From positions 1 to 41,570 of the forward strand of contig CAJLTZ010000008.1 of the NCBI GenBank assembly GCA_905209725.1: 41,570 bases of DNA, written 5' to 3'. The translations under genes and the position numbers were made by a program. Position 1 is the stretch's first letter; every line of letters starts with the position of its first letter. This DNA comes from an uncultured Muribaculaceae bacterium. GTDB taxonomy: Bacteria; Bacteroidota; Bacteroidia; Bacteroidales; Muribaculaceae. The notes beneath the pieces are model-generated. The model was not told where the DNA came from. It saw only the letters and a program-made list of their open reading frames with translations, and ran no database searches. This document shows positions 25,817-33,829 of this stretch, piece by piece.

Positions 25817-25856
25817 AATGTCCCCGCATTCCTTTATCCAAGGGAGCGGGGACATT
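25817..25856 (-). terminator. hairpin between rubrerythrin gene and ruvX
   Basis: AATGTCCCCGC (25817-25827) pairs perfectly with GCGGGGACATT (25846-25856). On the minus strand it follows the rubrerythrin stop by 18 nt and leads into the T/A-rich TCTATATAATT before ruvX. Confidence 0.75.
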
Positions 25857-25874
25857 TCAGTGATTTTTCAATTA

Positions 25875-26429
25875 TTACTTATTGCCGAAATAACGCTTGA
25901 AGAGACCTGCAAAACCACGTCCGTGGCGAGCCTCATCCTTTGCCATCTCATGCACTGTGTCGTGGATAGCGTCAAGACCCTGCTCTTTAGCATTGCGTGC
26001 GATGCGCATCTTGTCCTCGTTGGCACCTGCCTCTGCGTGCATACGCTTCTCAAGGTTGGTCTTTGTGTCCCAAACCATCTCGCCGAGGAGCTCAGCGAAT
26101 TTGGCTGCATGCTCTGCCTCCTCGAATGCATAGCGCTTGAATGCCTCTGCAATCTCGGGATAGCCTTCGCGGTCGGCCTGACGGCTCATTGCAAGGTACA
26201 TACCCACCTCGGAGCATTCACCGTTGAAGTGAGTGCGGAGGTCGTTGATCATATCGTCGCCTGTGCCCTTGGCTACGCCTACCTCATGCTCGGTAACGAA
26301 TTTGAGGAGTTCGTCAGAGTTTACCTCTTTGAATTTCGAACGGGGAGCGCCACACAGCGGGCACTTTTCGGGAGCTTCTTCACCTTCTGCGATATATCCG
26401 CATACGGTGCAAATCCATTGTTTTGCCAT
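25875..26429 (-). CDS. rubrerythrin with N-terminal rubredoxin domain (reverse type)
   Basis: 184-residue diiron peroxidase that protects anaerobes from hydrogen peroxide. A rubredoxin-like FeS4 site (Cys7, Cys10, Cys23, Cys26 in WICTVCGYIAEGE...EKCPLCGAP) comes first, followed by the four-helix erythrin domain with ECSEVGMYL, FEEAEHAAKFAELL and KDEARHGRGF (the EExxH/ExxxE iron ligands). Rubredoxin-first order is opposite to the classical rubrerythrin. ATG 26429 is chosen because MAKQWICTVCGY is the normal beginning; the open frame continues upstream without a plausible start. No signal peptide. Confidence 0.93.
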   Translation of the reverse strand: MAKQWICTVCGYIAEGEEAPEKCPLCGAPRSKFKEVNSDELLKFVTEHEVGVAKGTGDDMINDLRTHFNGECSEVGMYLAMSRQADREGYPEIAEAFKRYAFEEAEHAAKFAELLGEMVWDTKTNLEKRMHAEAGANEDKMRIARNAKEQGLDAIHDTVHEMAKDEARHGRGFAGLFKRYFGNK

Positions 26430-26497
26430 TGTATTTCTAACGTTTTGATTTATAATGTTTTCTAAATTTGTTGGATTATTCTTAATTCTTTTCACTG

Positions 26498-26505
26498 CAA
26501 ATATA
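26498..26505 (-). promoter_or_regulatory. -7 element for the rubrerythrin gene
   Basis: Minus-strand TATATTTG followed by CAG, 68 nt before the start codon at 26429. The -33 element is weak. It lies in an AT-rich divergent region shared with tilS. Confidence 0.5.
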
Positions 26506-26562
26506 ACAATTTTAATCATAAAATTGCTCTTGAATTTAGTAAAAAAATGCGAAATTTGCACT

Positions 26563-27855
26563 ATGGATTGTCGTGAATTTGAAAGCAAAGTGAATTCGGC
26601 GATGTCTGCAGCGGCCGGCGGGAGCGTTCTGGCATGCGTGAGCGGTGGCGCCGATTCTATGGCGATGCTGGTGGCGCTCCATGCCATCGGCGTTCCGCTT
26701 CATGTGATTCATTGCAATTTCCACCTCCGCGGCGAGGAGAGCAATCGCGACCAGAGATTTGTGGAGGACGAATGCCACAGGATGCAGTTACCTCTAATCG
26801 TAGAGGATATCGACATCAAGGCTTACCGCCGCGGCCATAAGGTATCCATCGAAACAGCCTGCCGCGACACCCGCTACCGCCTTTTCCGCCGGCACGCCGC
26901 CCGGCTTGGAATGGCACGGATCGCCGTGGCTCATAATTCCGACGACCAGGCGGAAACCCTCCTTCTCAACCTCCTGCGCGGCGCCGGCATCCGTGGGCTT
27001 TCAGCAATGTCGCCCGACACCGGTGAAATCATCCGCCCTCTCCTCTCTATTTCGCGCGCCGACATCCTTGAATATCTTACAGCCAAAGGCGTATCCTTCA
27101 TTGTAGACTCTACCAATCTCGAGGATGACTATCGCCGCAATTTCCTGCGTCTGCGTGTGCTTCCTCTTCTTGCGGAACGATGGCCCGCAGCCTCGCGAAC
27201 AATAGCACGTGCCGCAGCCAATCTCCGCCAAGACCTTGACGCGCTCTCCATACTTGAGCGGGAATGGCTGCCGGATGCCTTCCGACTCCCCTACTCCACC
27301 CTCAGCGATTTCCCGCAACCTCTCTGGCTCATGCACCGGTTCTGCAATCATGCCGAAGCGCCGGAATCAATGGCCGCCGAAATGCTCGAAAGTTTCCACA
27401 GTTACGATTTCCAGAAAGGGAAACGGAGGTATACGCGCAAAGGAATGATTGTGGCCGAACGCGATGCATTCGCTTTCTATCCTGAAGAGGCTGTTAAATA
27501 TATAGAAAATGAACGCCCTCCATTCAGGATTGGGAGAGTAGCCGTGGATGATGATAAGATGCTGGAAATCAAGAAATCTCCGCTCACGGAATTCTGGGGC
27601 GACATCGAGGAGGAGGATGTGATTCTGCGCCATCCACAGCAAGGTGACAGGATCTGCCCATTGGGGATGAAGGGAAGCATGCTGGTGAGCAAAGTGATGA
27701 AGGATGCCGGATACACTGACATCGAGAAGCGCCGTCAATGGCTCCTGCAGCATCGCGTGAGCGGCGAAATCCTCTGGCTCCCCGGCCTGAAGCGCTCCCG
27801 CCACCACCTCGCCTCCCCGCCTTCCGCCCTTCAAATCTTTCCGACTGAAGATTGA
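26563..27855 (+). CDS. tilS: tRNA(Ile)-lysidine synthase
   Basis: Modifies C34 of tRNA-Ile(CAU) to lysidine with ATP. The PP-loop is VSGGADSMAML (Ser27 onward); VAHNSDDQAETLLLNLLRGAGIRGL (split: VAHNSDDQAETLL, then NLLRGAGIRGL) is the family's conserved active-site region. The C-terminal domain carries DRICPLGMKGS. At 430 residues it is the longer type. ATG 26563 is chosen; the frame upstream (from 26455) is AT-rich hydrophobic sequence overlapping the rubrerythrin promoter. It is followed by a separate tRNA promoter. Confidence 0.95.
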   Translation: MDCREFESKVNSAMSAAAGGSVLACVSGGADSMAMLVALHAIGVPLHVIHCNFHLRGEESNRDQRFVEDECHRMQLPLIVEDIDIKAYRRGHKVSIETACRDTRYRLFRRHAARLGMARIAVAHNSDDQAETLLLNLLRGAGIRGLSAMSPDTGEIIRPLLSISRADILEYLTAKGVSFIVDSTNLEDDYRRNFLRLRVLPLLAERWPAASRTIARAAANLRQDLDALSILEREWLPDAFRLPYSTLSDFPQPLWLMHRFCNHAEAPESMAAEMLESFHSYDFQKGKRRYTRKGMIVAERDAFAFYPEEAVKYIENERPPFRIGRVAVDDDKMLEIKKSPLTEFWGDIEEEDVILRHPQQGDRICPLGMKGSMLVSKVMKDAGYTDIEKRRQWLLQHRVSGEILWLPGLKRSRHHLASPPSALQIFPTED

Positions 27856-27866
27856 TGATTGTTGAT

Positions 27867-27898
27867 TTTGCGGATTTGAAATAAAATTTGTAACTTTG
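27867..27898 (+). promoter_or_regulatory. promoter of tRNA-Leu
   Basis: TTTG (27867-27870), 20 nt, TAACTTTG (27891-27898): exact consensus with canonical spacing, ending 11 nt before the mature tRNA. Confidence 0.85.
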
Positions 27899-27909
27899 CA
27901 GAAGTAATC

Positions 27910-27991
27910 GCGCGTGTGGCGTAATTGGTAGCCGCGCCAGACTTAGGATCTGGTGTCTTACGACGTGAAGGTTCGAGTCCTTTCACGCGCA
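27910..27991 (+). tRNA. tRNA-Leu(UAG)
   Basis: Acceptor arm GCGCGTG (27910-27916) pairs with CACGCGC (27984-27990), discriminator A at 27991. The anticodon stem CCAGA/TCTGG holds the loop CTTAGGA, anticodon TAG, reading CUA/CUN leucine codons. A long variable arm (class II) and the GGTTCGAGTCC T-arm are present. 3' CCA is not encoded. Confidence 0.95.
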
Positions 27992-28002
27992 CTTTAATCT
28001 TC

Positions 28003-28032
28003 AGCGGCTGCGGGCACTGCTTCGCAGCCGCT
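28003..28032 (+). terminator. hairpin between tRNA-Leu and pheS
   Basis: AGCGGCTGCG (28003-28012) pairs perfectly with CGCAGCCGCT (28023-28032). Only a short, mixed T-rich stretch follows, 17 nt before the pheS ATG. It may end the tRNA transcript or act in the pheS leader. Confidence 0.5.
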
Positions 28033-28049
28033 TTGCAACTTTATATTCC

Positions 28050-29075
28050 ATGATAGAGAAGATCAACGCTCTCAGAGAGGAGATCGCTTCCTGCTCGGCT
28101 TCCACGCCGGAGGAGGTGGAGGCGCTCCGAATCAAATACCTCAGCAAGAAGGGCCTCGTGTCGGCTCTGATGGCTGATTTCCGCAATGTGCCCGCCGACC
28201 AGAAACGTGAGGTGGGCAAAAAAATCAACGAACTCAAGACTTTCGCCACCGACACCATCAACGCCCTGAAAGAGAATTTCGCCACAGCGGAAGACCCTTC
28301 GCTCGGCGACCTCGACCTTACACGCACCCCCACCGAGTGCCGCCCCGGCACCCGTCATCCCCTCTCCATAGTGCGCAACGAGATGCTCCGCATCTTCGCC
28401 GGCATGGGATTCACCATCGCCGAGGGTCCTGAAATCGAGGACGACTGGCATGTGTTTGAAAGCCTCAACTTCCCTCCCGACCATCCCGCCCGCGACATGC
28501 AGGACACCTTCTTCATCGCCCGCAACCCGCTCGACATCCTGCTCCGCACCCACACTTCCTCGGTACAGACCCGCGTGATGGAGAAAAACCAGCCCCCTAT
28601 CCGCATCGTGTGCCCCGGCCGCGTATACCGCAATGAGGCCATCTCGGCTCGCGCCCACTGCTTCTTCCATCAGGTGGAGGGCCTCTACATCGACCGCAAC
28701 GTATCTTTTGCCGATCTGCGCCAGGTGCTCCTCTCCTTCGCCCGCCAGATGTTCGGCCCCGAAACAAGGATTCGTCTCCGTCCCTCATATTTCCCCTTCA
28801 CAGAGCCATCCGCCGAGATGGATATCTCCTGCGATATCTGCGGCGGCAAGGGTTGCGCCTTCTGCAAAGGCACCGGATGGGTGGAGATCCTCGGTTGCGG
28901 CATGGTCGACCCCAACGTGCTCAAGGCCTGCGGCATCGACCCCGAAATCTACAGCGGCTACGCCTTCGGCATGGGTATCGAACGAATCACCAACCTCAAA
29001 TATCGTGTGAAAGACCTCCGCATGTTCAGCGAAAACGACGTGCGTTTCCTCGAGGAATTCGAATCCGCCCGCTAA
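28050..29075 (+). CDS. pheS: phenylalanyl-tRNA synthetase alpha subunit
   Basis: Charges tRNA-Phe together with PheT (not in the window). The N-terminal coiled coil (about 1-85) precedes the class II core: HPLSIVRNEMLRIF, RTHTSSVQTRVM (motif 1 region), RVYRNEAISARAHCFFHQVEG (split: RVYRNEAISARAHCF, motif 2) and GYAFGMGIERITNLKY (motif 3). A CDICGGKGCAFCKGTGWVE insertion (about 251-269) looks like a small metal-binding loop typical of Bacteroidota. 341 residues, normal. Own leader hairpin upstream. Confidence 0.97.
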   Translation: MIEKINALREEIASCSASTPEEVEALRIKYLSKKGLVSALMADFRNVPADQKREVGKKINELKTFATDTINALKENFATAEDPSLGDLDLTRTPTECRPGTRHPLSIVRNEMLRIFAGMGFTIAEGPEIEDDWHVFESLNFPPDHPARDMQDTFFIARNPLDILLRTHTSSVQTRVMEKNQPPIRIVCPGRVYRNEAISARAHCFFHQVEGLYIDRNVSFADLRQVLLSFARQMFGPETRIRLRPSYFPFTEPSAEMDISCDICGGKGCAFCKGTGWVEILGCGMVDPNVLKACGIDPEIYSGYAFGMGIERITNLKYRVKDLRMFSENDVRFLEEFESAR

Positions 29076-29081
29076 ATCACC

Positions 29082-29113
29082 ATAAACTCATAAACTCATA
29101 AACTCGTAAACTC
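29082..29113 (+). repeat. four 8-nt repeats before nth
   Basis: ATAAACTC occurs three times exactly (29082-29089, 29090-29097, 29098-29105) and once as GTAAACTC (29106-29113). The array ends 4 nt before the nth start. Confidence 0.9.
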
Positions 29114-29117
29114 GATA

Positions 29118-29753
29118 ATGACCATCAAGCAGAGATATGAAGGGATATTGGAGGCGTTCAGCCGGACCATGCCCGACCCCAAGACGGAACTTCATTACGA
29201 CACTCCGTTTCATCTGCTGCTTGCCGTGATTCTCTCGGCACAATGCACCGACAAGCGAATCAACATCGTGACGCCGGCGCTTTTTGAGCGCTACCCGACC
29301 CCGGAGGATCTGGCGGCTTCGTCGGAAGAGGAAGTCTACGAGTATATCAAGAGCGTAACCTTCCCCAACAACAAGAGCCGCTCCCTTATCCGCGCCGCCC
29401 GCGTGCTCATTGATGAGTTTGGCGGCGAGATGCCTTCCGACATCGATTCGCTGATGAAGCTGCCGGGAGTGGGGAGAAAAACTGCGAATGTGATGCTGGC
29501 CGTGGTGTGGAACAAGGCGGCGATGGCTGTGGATACGCATGTGTTTCGCGTGAGCAACCGCCTCGGGCTCACCAATAATTCCAAGACACCGCTCGAAACC
29601 GAACGCACTCTTTGTCGTTATATACCCGAGGAGCAGATTCCGCGTGCCCACCATTGGCTGATACTCCACGGACGCTATGTGTGCAAGGCTCGCCGTCCCG
29701 ACTGCCCCAATTGCACATTAACCGCATTCTGCAAAACATATCAAAAGAAATGA
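29118..29753 (+). CDS. nth: endonuclease III
   Basis: DNA glycosylase/AP lyase that removes oxidised pyrimidines. The helix-hairpin-helix is LPGVGRKTANVM (catalytic Lys121); Asp139 in VDTHV is the second catalytic residue. The 4Fe-4S cluster ligands are Cys189, Cys196, Cys199 and Cys205 (C-x6-C-x2-C-x5-C). 211 residues, complete. Its stop overlaps the next ATG (ATGA), so the reductase downstream is translationally coupled. Confidence 0.96.
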   Translation: MTIKQRYEGILEAFSRTMPDPKTELHYDTPFHLLLAVILSAQCTDKRINIVTPALFERYPTPEDLAASSEEEVYEYIKSVTFPNNKSRSLIRAARVLIDEFGGEMPSDIDSLMKLPGVGRKTANVMLAVVWNKAAMAVDTHVFRVSNRLGLTNNSKTPLETERTLCRYIPEEQIPRAHHWLILHGRYVCKARRPDCPNCTLTAFCKTYQKK

Positions 29754-30373
29754 AAGTTCTTCTCGTAAATGGAAGCCCGCATATCGAGGGCAACACGCAT
29801 TGCGCGCTGCAGGCAGTGGCCGAGCGCCTCATAACACACGGCATCGACTCGGAGATTCTATGGATTGGCAATAAACCGGTGCGAGGATGCATCGCCTGCT
29901 ATGCCTGCTACGAACTTGGGCGTTGCGTGTTCCACGACGACCTGTATGATACGATGCGCGACAAATTGGCAGAGTGCGACGGCCTCATCGTGGGCAGCCC
30001 CACATATTATGCCGGGCCGAACGGTTCGCTGTGTGCCCTGCTCGACCGCGTGTTCTATTCCTGCGCTCCTTTGCTGCGAGGCAAACCGGGGGCTGCCGTA
30101 GCTGTGGCACGCCGTGGCGGAGCTTCCACCACTTTCGAGCGGCTCAACAAATATTTCCAGATTATGGGAATGCCTATGGCCACGGCCAATTATTGGAACA
30201 TCGTCTACGGCCGCGAACCGGGCGATGCGAAGTTTGATGCCGAAGGGATGCAGACGATGCAGACCCTGGCCGACTCGATGGCATGGCTGCTGAAAGCAAG
30301 AGAGCAGAATCCTCTCCCCCAGCTTCCCCCCAAAGTAGCCACCAACGTAATCCGCCCCGACCTCAAATCATAA
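29750..30373 (+). CDS. flavodoxin-fold NAD(P)H-dependent FMN reductase-like protein
   Basis: 207 residues. KVLLVNGSPHIEGNTHCAL (phosphate-binding N-terminus for FMN), RGCIACYACYELGRC (about 43-57, a four-cysteine segment typical of iron-sulfur flavoprotein-like or Isf-related reductases) and GSPTYYAGPNGSLC (about 82-95) place it in the flavodoxin-like NADPH-dependent FMN reductase family. The cysteines may be structural or redox active; no ferredoxin domain is present. Physiological partner unknown. ATG 29750 overlaps the nth stop. Confidence 0.88.
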   Translation: MKVLLVNGSPHIEGNTHCALQAVAERLITHGIDSEILWIGNKPVRGCIACYACYELGRCVFHDDLYDTMRDKLAECDGLIVGSPTYYAGPNGSLCALLDRVFYSCAPLLRGKPGAAVAVARRGGASTTFERLNKYFQIMGMPMATANYWNIVYGREPGDAKFDAEGMQTMQTLADSMAWLLKAREQNPLPQLPPKVATNVIRPDLKS

Positions 30374-30423
30374 ATACAAGTCCGGGAAATCCGTTCTCCT
30401 GTCCGGCTTCTCAAAAAAAGCGG

Positions 30424-30936
30424 TTACTTTCGGCCGAGGTGGATGAGGGCGCTGCGGATAAGCTGGTCCACGCTGAAGCGGCCCGGACCCAACACTGCAA
30501 ATACCACTGACACCACGCCAAGCACCGCCGTCTCCCACTGGAACATACCGGCGTCAAGGCCATTGAATGTGGTTATAGCAAAAAGGATTGAGGCTATAAT
30601 GCACACCGGGCGGCAGAACATTCCCAACAGGATACTCACCCCCGCCACAATCGCTGCCACCTGCACTGTCACAGTGCCTACCAACAGCATGGCCGCCATC
30701 GCAATCATTCCGCATCCAAGCAACAGACGCAGCAACAGCAGATTCAATGACATCGTGCGCCCCGTATCGGTAGAGATGCCCGTGAGCGCAGCGATATAGC
30801 CAGCCGGTTTCGCCGGGGCAGTTATCGTGCGAATGATTCGCCTGCCCACTTCATGCCCGGCAAGGCCCTCCTCCCAGAATCGGCCTAACGTCTTTTTCCC
30901 GGGATTCACTGATATTACCTTTGCTTGAGCTGACAT
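30424..30936 (-). CDS. DoxX-like membrane protein
   Basis: 170 residues with four hydrophobic segments between about 62 and 150 (for example NLLLLRLLLGCGMIAMAAML, VQVAAIVAGVSILLGMF, VCIIASILFAITTF, TAVLGVVSVVFAVL) and a C-terminal GPGRFSVDQLI that fits the DoxX family. A 60-residue hydrophilic N-terminus precedes them. DoxX-like proteins are linked to redox or quinone-related processes, but no specific role can be assigned. It is convergent with the FMN reductase-like gene. Confidence 0.7.
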   Translation of the reverse strand: MSAQAKVISVNPGKKTLGRFWEEGLAGHEVGRRIIRTITAPAKPAGYIAALTGISTDTGRTMSLNLLLLRLLLGCGMIAMAAMLLVGTVTVQVAAIVAGVSILLGMFCRPVCIIASILFAITTFNGLDAGMFQWETAVLGVVSVVFAVLGPGRFSVDQLIRSALIHLGRK

Positions 30937-30996
30937 GGCGGTGTTGTTTTAAAGATTAAGATTCGCTGTGCTTAACAGCATAATATACAATAAGAA

Positions 30997-31030
30997 CGCC
31001 CTGACGGCCAAATAGTTTTCCGTCAGGGCG
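30997..31030 (-). terminator. terminator of the acyl-CoA synthetase operon
   Basis: CGCCCTGACGG (30997-31007) pairs perfectly with CCGTCAGGGCG (31020-31030). On the minus strand it lies 55 nt after the synthetase stop and leads into TTCTTATTGTAT. Confidence 0.8.
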
Positions 31031-31085
31031 AAAATTTGCACTTTTGTCTGCCTAAAGTTCTCTTAAGAATGCATGGAGAGGCCTT

Positions 31086-32750
31086 TTACGGCTGATAGAG
31101 GAAGCGCTTGATGCTGCGCTTGGGGGTCTTCTCGAATTCTTCGGCCATAATCTTGATTCTCTTCACTTTGCTATATGCCGGCATCATCGAATTGAGCGTT
31201 ACAAGGTTCTGGTCCATGATCTTCTCGATTCCCTCGCGGTCGATGTTCTCCATACGCGCTGCATCAAGGTCGGGATATACAAGCGCCACAAGCGTACCAC
31301 CCTCGTCGATCACGAGCGATTCATTCACATAGGGAAGATTGTCGAGCTTCTGCTCAATTTCCTCGGGATAAATGTTCTGTCCGGAGGGACCGAGAATCAT
31401 CGTCTTCGAACGTCCGCAAACAGTGATGAATCCATCCTTGTCGATTAGACCCATGTCACCCGTGTTCATCCAACCGTCAGCATCAGCCGGGAGCACCTCC
31501 AACGTGGCCTTGTCGTTATGGTAATACCCGTGCATCACATTCTCTCCCCTCACCCAGATATTTCCGGGCACAGTCTCGGGCTGCAGCGAGTCCACACGCG
31601 CCTCCATACGGTCCACCACGCGTCCCACGGTGCCGGGCTTCGTCTCAGTTGCCGGTGCATACGAGATCAGAGGACCGCATTCCGTCATGCCATAGCCTAC
31701 CGTGACCGGGAAACCGATGCGGAACAGGAACTCCTCCACCTCACGATTGAGCGGTGCACCGCCCACAATCACCTCCACTATATTGCCGCCAAACGCCTGC
31801 ATCAGGCTATCCTTCACTTTCGCCAGCAGACGGTCGTCGAGATAAGGGACCTTCAGCAGAAGCTTCATCAGAGGCTTGTCGAGCATCGGGAACACCTTGT
31901 TGCGGATAATCTTCTCAAGGATGAGGGGCACCGTGATAATCAGCCTCGGACGCACATCCGCAAACGCCTTCAGGATAATCTTCGGCGACGGCAGACGGGT
32001 AAGGAAATTGCAGTGACAGCCGTGGCAGATGGGGTTGAGCAACTCGATGCAGAGGCCATAGAGATGAGCCATGGGAAGCATGTTGACCACGCCGTCGCCC
32101 GGCTTGAGGAAGGTGAGGTTGTCGAGACAGAAGCGAAGGTTGCTCCAGATGCTGCGGTAAGGCAGCATCACACCCTTCGACATTCCGGTGCTTCCCGACG
32201 TATAGTTGATAATCGCCAGTTCCTCGGGCATATCCTCGTGATATTTCACATCCTTCTTGTCGAAGCTGTAGGGATATTTCTTGCCGAAATATTCATTTAG
32301 GTTGTTGCGCGTTTCGGTGAGTTTTTCGCTGCGGGAGAGCGGCATACCGAACTCGCTGATGTAAAGGGCACCCGTAAGTCCGGGAAGGAGTTTCTCGTCG
32401 AGATTCTCCCAGATGGCGGCATCCACAAAGAGGAGCTTCGCCTCGCTGTGGTTGATGAGATGATGCACAGTGTCGGCCTTGAACTCGTGCAGAATCGGAA
32501 CTGCCACCACTCCGGCCGTGAGACACGAAAGAAGCACCACAGCCCATGTGGATGAATTCTTGCCGCAGATGGCAACCTTATCGCCCGGTTTTAAACCGGC
32601 TCCCTCAAACAGGATATGCACCTTCTCGATAGCCTCGGCCACATCCTTATAGCGGTAATTGACACCGCCCATGTCGGAGAGGGCAAGATTGTCCCAATAC
32701 TTTATGATTGCTTTCTCCAGCAGGAGATTCACTGATTGTTCCTTATTCAT
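31086..32750 (-). CDS. AMP-dependent acyl-CoA synthetase/ligase
   Basis: Activates carboxylates, probably long-chain fatty acids, to acyl-CoA through an acyl-AMP. The P-loop is YTSGSTGMSKGVMLP (about 182-196), the AMP-binding GYGMTECGP, the TGDMGLIDKDGF hinge region and GRSKTMILGPSGQN follow, and the terminal catalytic Lys is in KTPKRSIKRFLYQP. 554 residues, complete. Substrate chain length cannot be read from sequence. Last gene of the minus operon; terminator after it. Confidence 0.9.
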   Translation of the reverse strand: MNKEQSVNLLLEKAIIKYWDNLALSDMGGVNYRYKDVAEAIEKVHILFEGAGLKPGDKVAICGKNSSTWAVVLLSCLTAGVVAVPILHEFKADTVHHLINHSEAKLLFVDAAIWENLDEKLLPGLTGALYISEFGMPLSRSEKLTETRNNLNEYFGKKYPYSFDKKDVKYHEDMPEELAIINYTSGSTGMSKGVMLPYRSIWSNLRFCLDNLTFLKPGDGVVNMLPMAHLYGLCIELLNPICHGCHCNFLTRLPSPKIILKAFADVRPRLIITVPLILEKIIRNKVFPMLDKPLMKLLLKVPYLDDRLLAKVKDSLMQAFGGNIVEVIVGGAPLNREVEEFLFRIGFPVTVGYGMTECGPLISYAPATETKPGTVGRVVDRMEARVDSLQPETVPGNIWVRGENVMHGYYHNDKATLEVLPADADGWMNTGDMGLIDKDGFITVCGRSKTMILGPSGQNIYPEEIEQKLDNLPYVNESLVIDEGGTLVALVYPDLDAARMENIDREGIEKIMDQNLVTLNSMMPAYSKVKRIKIMAEEFEKTPKRSIKRFLYQP

Positions 32751-32808
32751 TCTTACTCACACGATTTTATTATTACTAAAGCACTAACACCCCACTCCTA
32801 ACTCCACA

Positions 32809-33813
32809 TCACTCTGACTTAATACTTGACTCAAGCCGCTTGCGGATGGCGTCCGCATTCTCTCCGCGGCTGATGATTATGCCGTCGGGGCCAATAAGCA
32901 TATGATGGGGGATTCCGGAGAATCCATAGATTTCGTAAGGCACCTTCTGTGTGTTATAGAGCACCCCCCAGCCAATCTCCTTTTTCTTCATCATCTCCTT
33001 GGTGTCCTCGGGGAGATCGCGCACAGCCACACCCACAATCTCAAAGCCTTTGGAGCCGAAGTCGCTGAGAAGTTGCTTGAGTTCGGGGAGCTCCTTGATG
33101 CAATATGGGCACCAGCTTGCCCAGAAGTCGACCAGGGTGTATTTGCCGGGCGTCACAAGCTGCGAGAGCATCATCTTCTTGCCATCCTTGCTTTCGCCGG
33201 CGAAGTCGGTATATTTCATGCCGGGGGCCGTAGAGGCACGGTGGCGGGCGAAGCTGGCATAATGGCGCACGCGCGTCGATTCGCGAAATCTCTCCGGCGC
33301 AAGCTTAAGCAGACTGTCCACGCTGGCGGGTTCGGCAAATTTCAGCCATTCCACTCCGAAGAAGTCGCCGATGGCATTATCCTTGTTGGCGTTATATTGC
33401 TCAAGGGAATAGCGGGTATAGGCAGCCATGTCGTCGAGGTCCTCGATGGAATCGAGAGAACTCACGAGTGCGGAGAAGCGGTCGTTGAGGGGCGTACCCT
33501 TGGCCGTGGATGTGGAATCGCCAATCTCGGCCCTACCCTCCTCCGCGATATAGTAGCCTTTCATTCTGCCATCCACAGCCACAGCCATCAGGCGTCCCTC
33601 GGCGAGCGCATCGCGGTCGGTGATTGTAAATTCGGCATAGCCGTCGCGCACCACGGCCGTATCCATTGCTGTGGAGTCGAGATAATTCATCAGCTGGGCT
33701 GTCTTCCCCTCGAATTTCTCAGGGAGTTTTACGCGCAGGCTCGACTCCTTGCGGCACGCGGGTGCCAGCATGAGCAAAGCCGCTGCAAATATGGCGAGAA
33801 TGCTTTTTTTCAT
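32809..33813 (-). CDS. TlpA-like thiol-disulfide oxidoreductase lipoprotein
   Basis: 334 residues. The start at 33813 gives a lipoprotein signal (MKKSILAIFAAALLMLAPAC, Cys20); an upstream in-frame start would overlap the previous gene. The N-terminal half (about 25-200) is a DUF4369-like beta domain with SLRVKLPEKFEGKTAQLMNY (a common partner of TlpA domains in Bacteroidota). The C-terminal half is a thioredoxin domain with VDFWASWCPYCIKELPELKQ. The WCPYC active site suits disulfide exchange or reduction in the periplasm. Gap to the upstream gene 16 nt. Confidence 0.88.
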   Translation of the reverse strand: MKKSILAIFAAALLMLAPACRKESSLRVKLPEKFEGKTAQLMNYLDSTAMDTAVVRDGYAEFTITDRDALAEGRLMAVAVDGRMKGYYIAEEGRAEIGDSTSTAKGTPLNDRFSALVSSLDSIEDLDDMAAYTRYSLEQYNANKDNAIGDFFGVEWLKFAEPASVDSLLKLAPERFRESTRVRHYASFARHRASTAPGMKYTDFAGESKDGKKMMLSQLVTPGKYTLVDFWASWCPYCIKELPELKQLLSDFGSKGFEIVGVAVRDLPEDTKEMMKKKEIGWGVLYNTQKVPYEIYGFSGIPHHMLIGPDGIIISRGENADAIRKRLESSIKSE

Positions 33814-33829
33814 GGCTCTAAATTTATAA

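Noticed and set aside
26455..26562. N-terminal hydrophobic extension of TilS
   Set aside because: The extension covers the AT-rich divergent promoter region; ATG 26563 gives the normal family start.
29082..29113. CRISPR-like repeats
   Set aside because: Units of 8 nt are directly adjacent with no spacers; it is a microsatellite.
31518..32300. 260-codon plus-strand frame opposite the acyl-CoA synthetase gene
   Set aside because: Overlaps a complete AMP-binding enzyme; no promoter and no recognisable domain.
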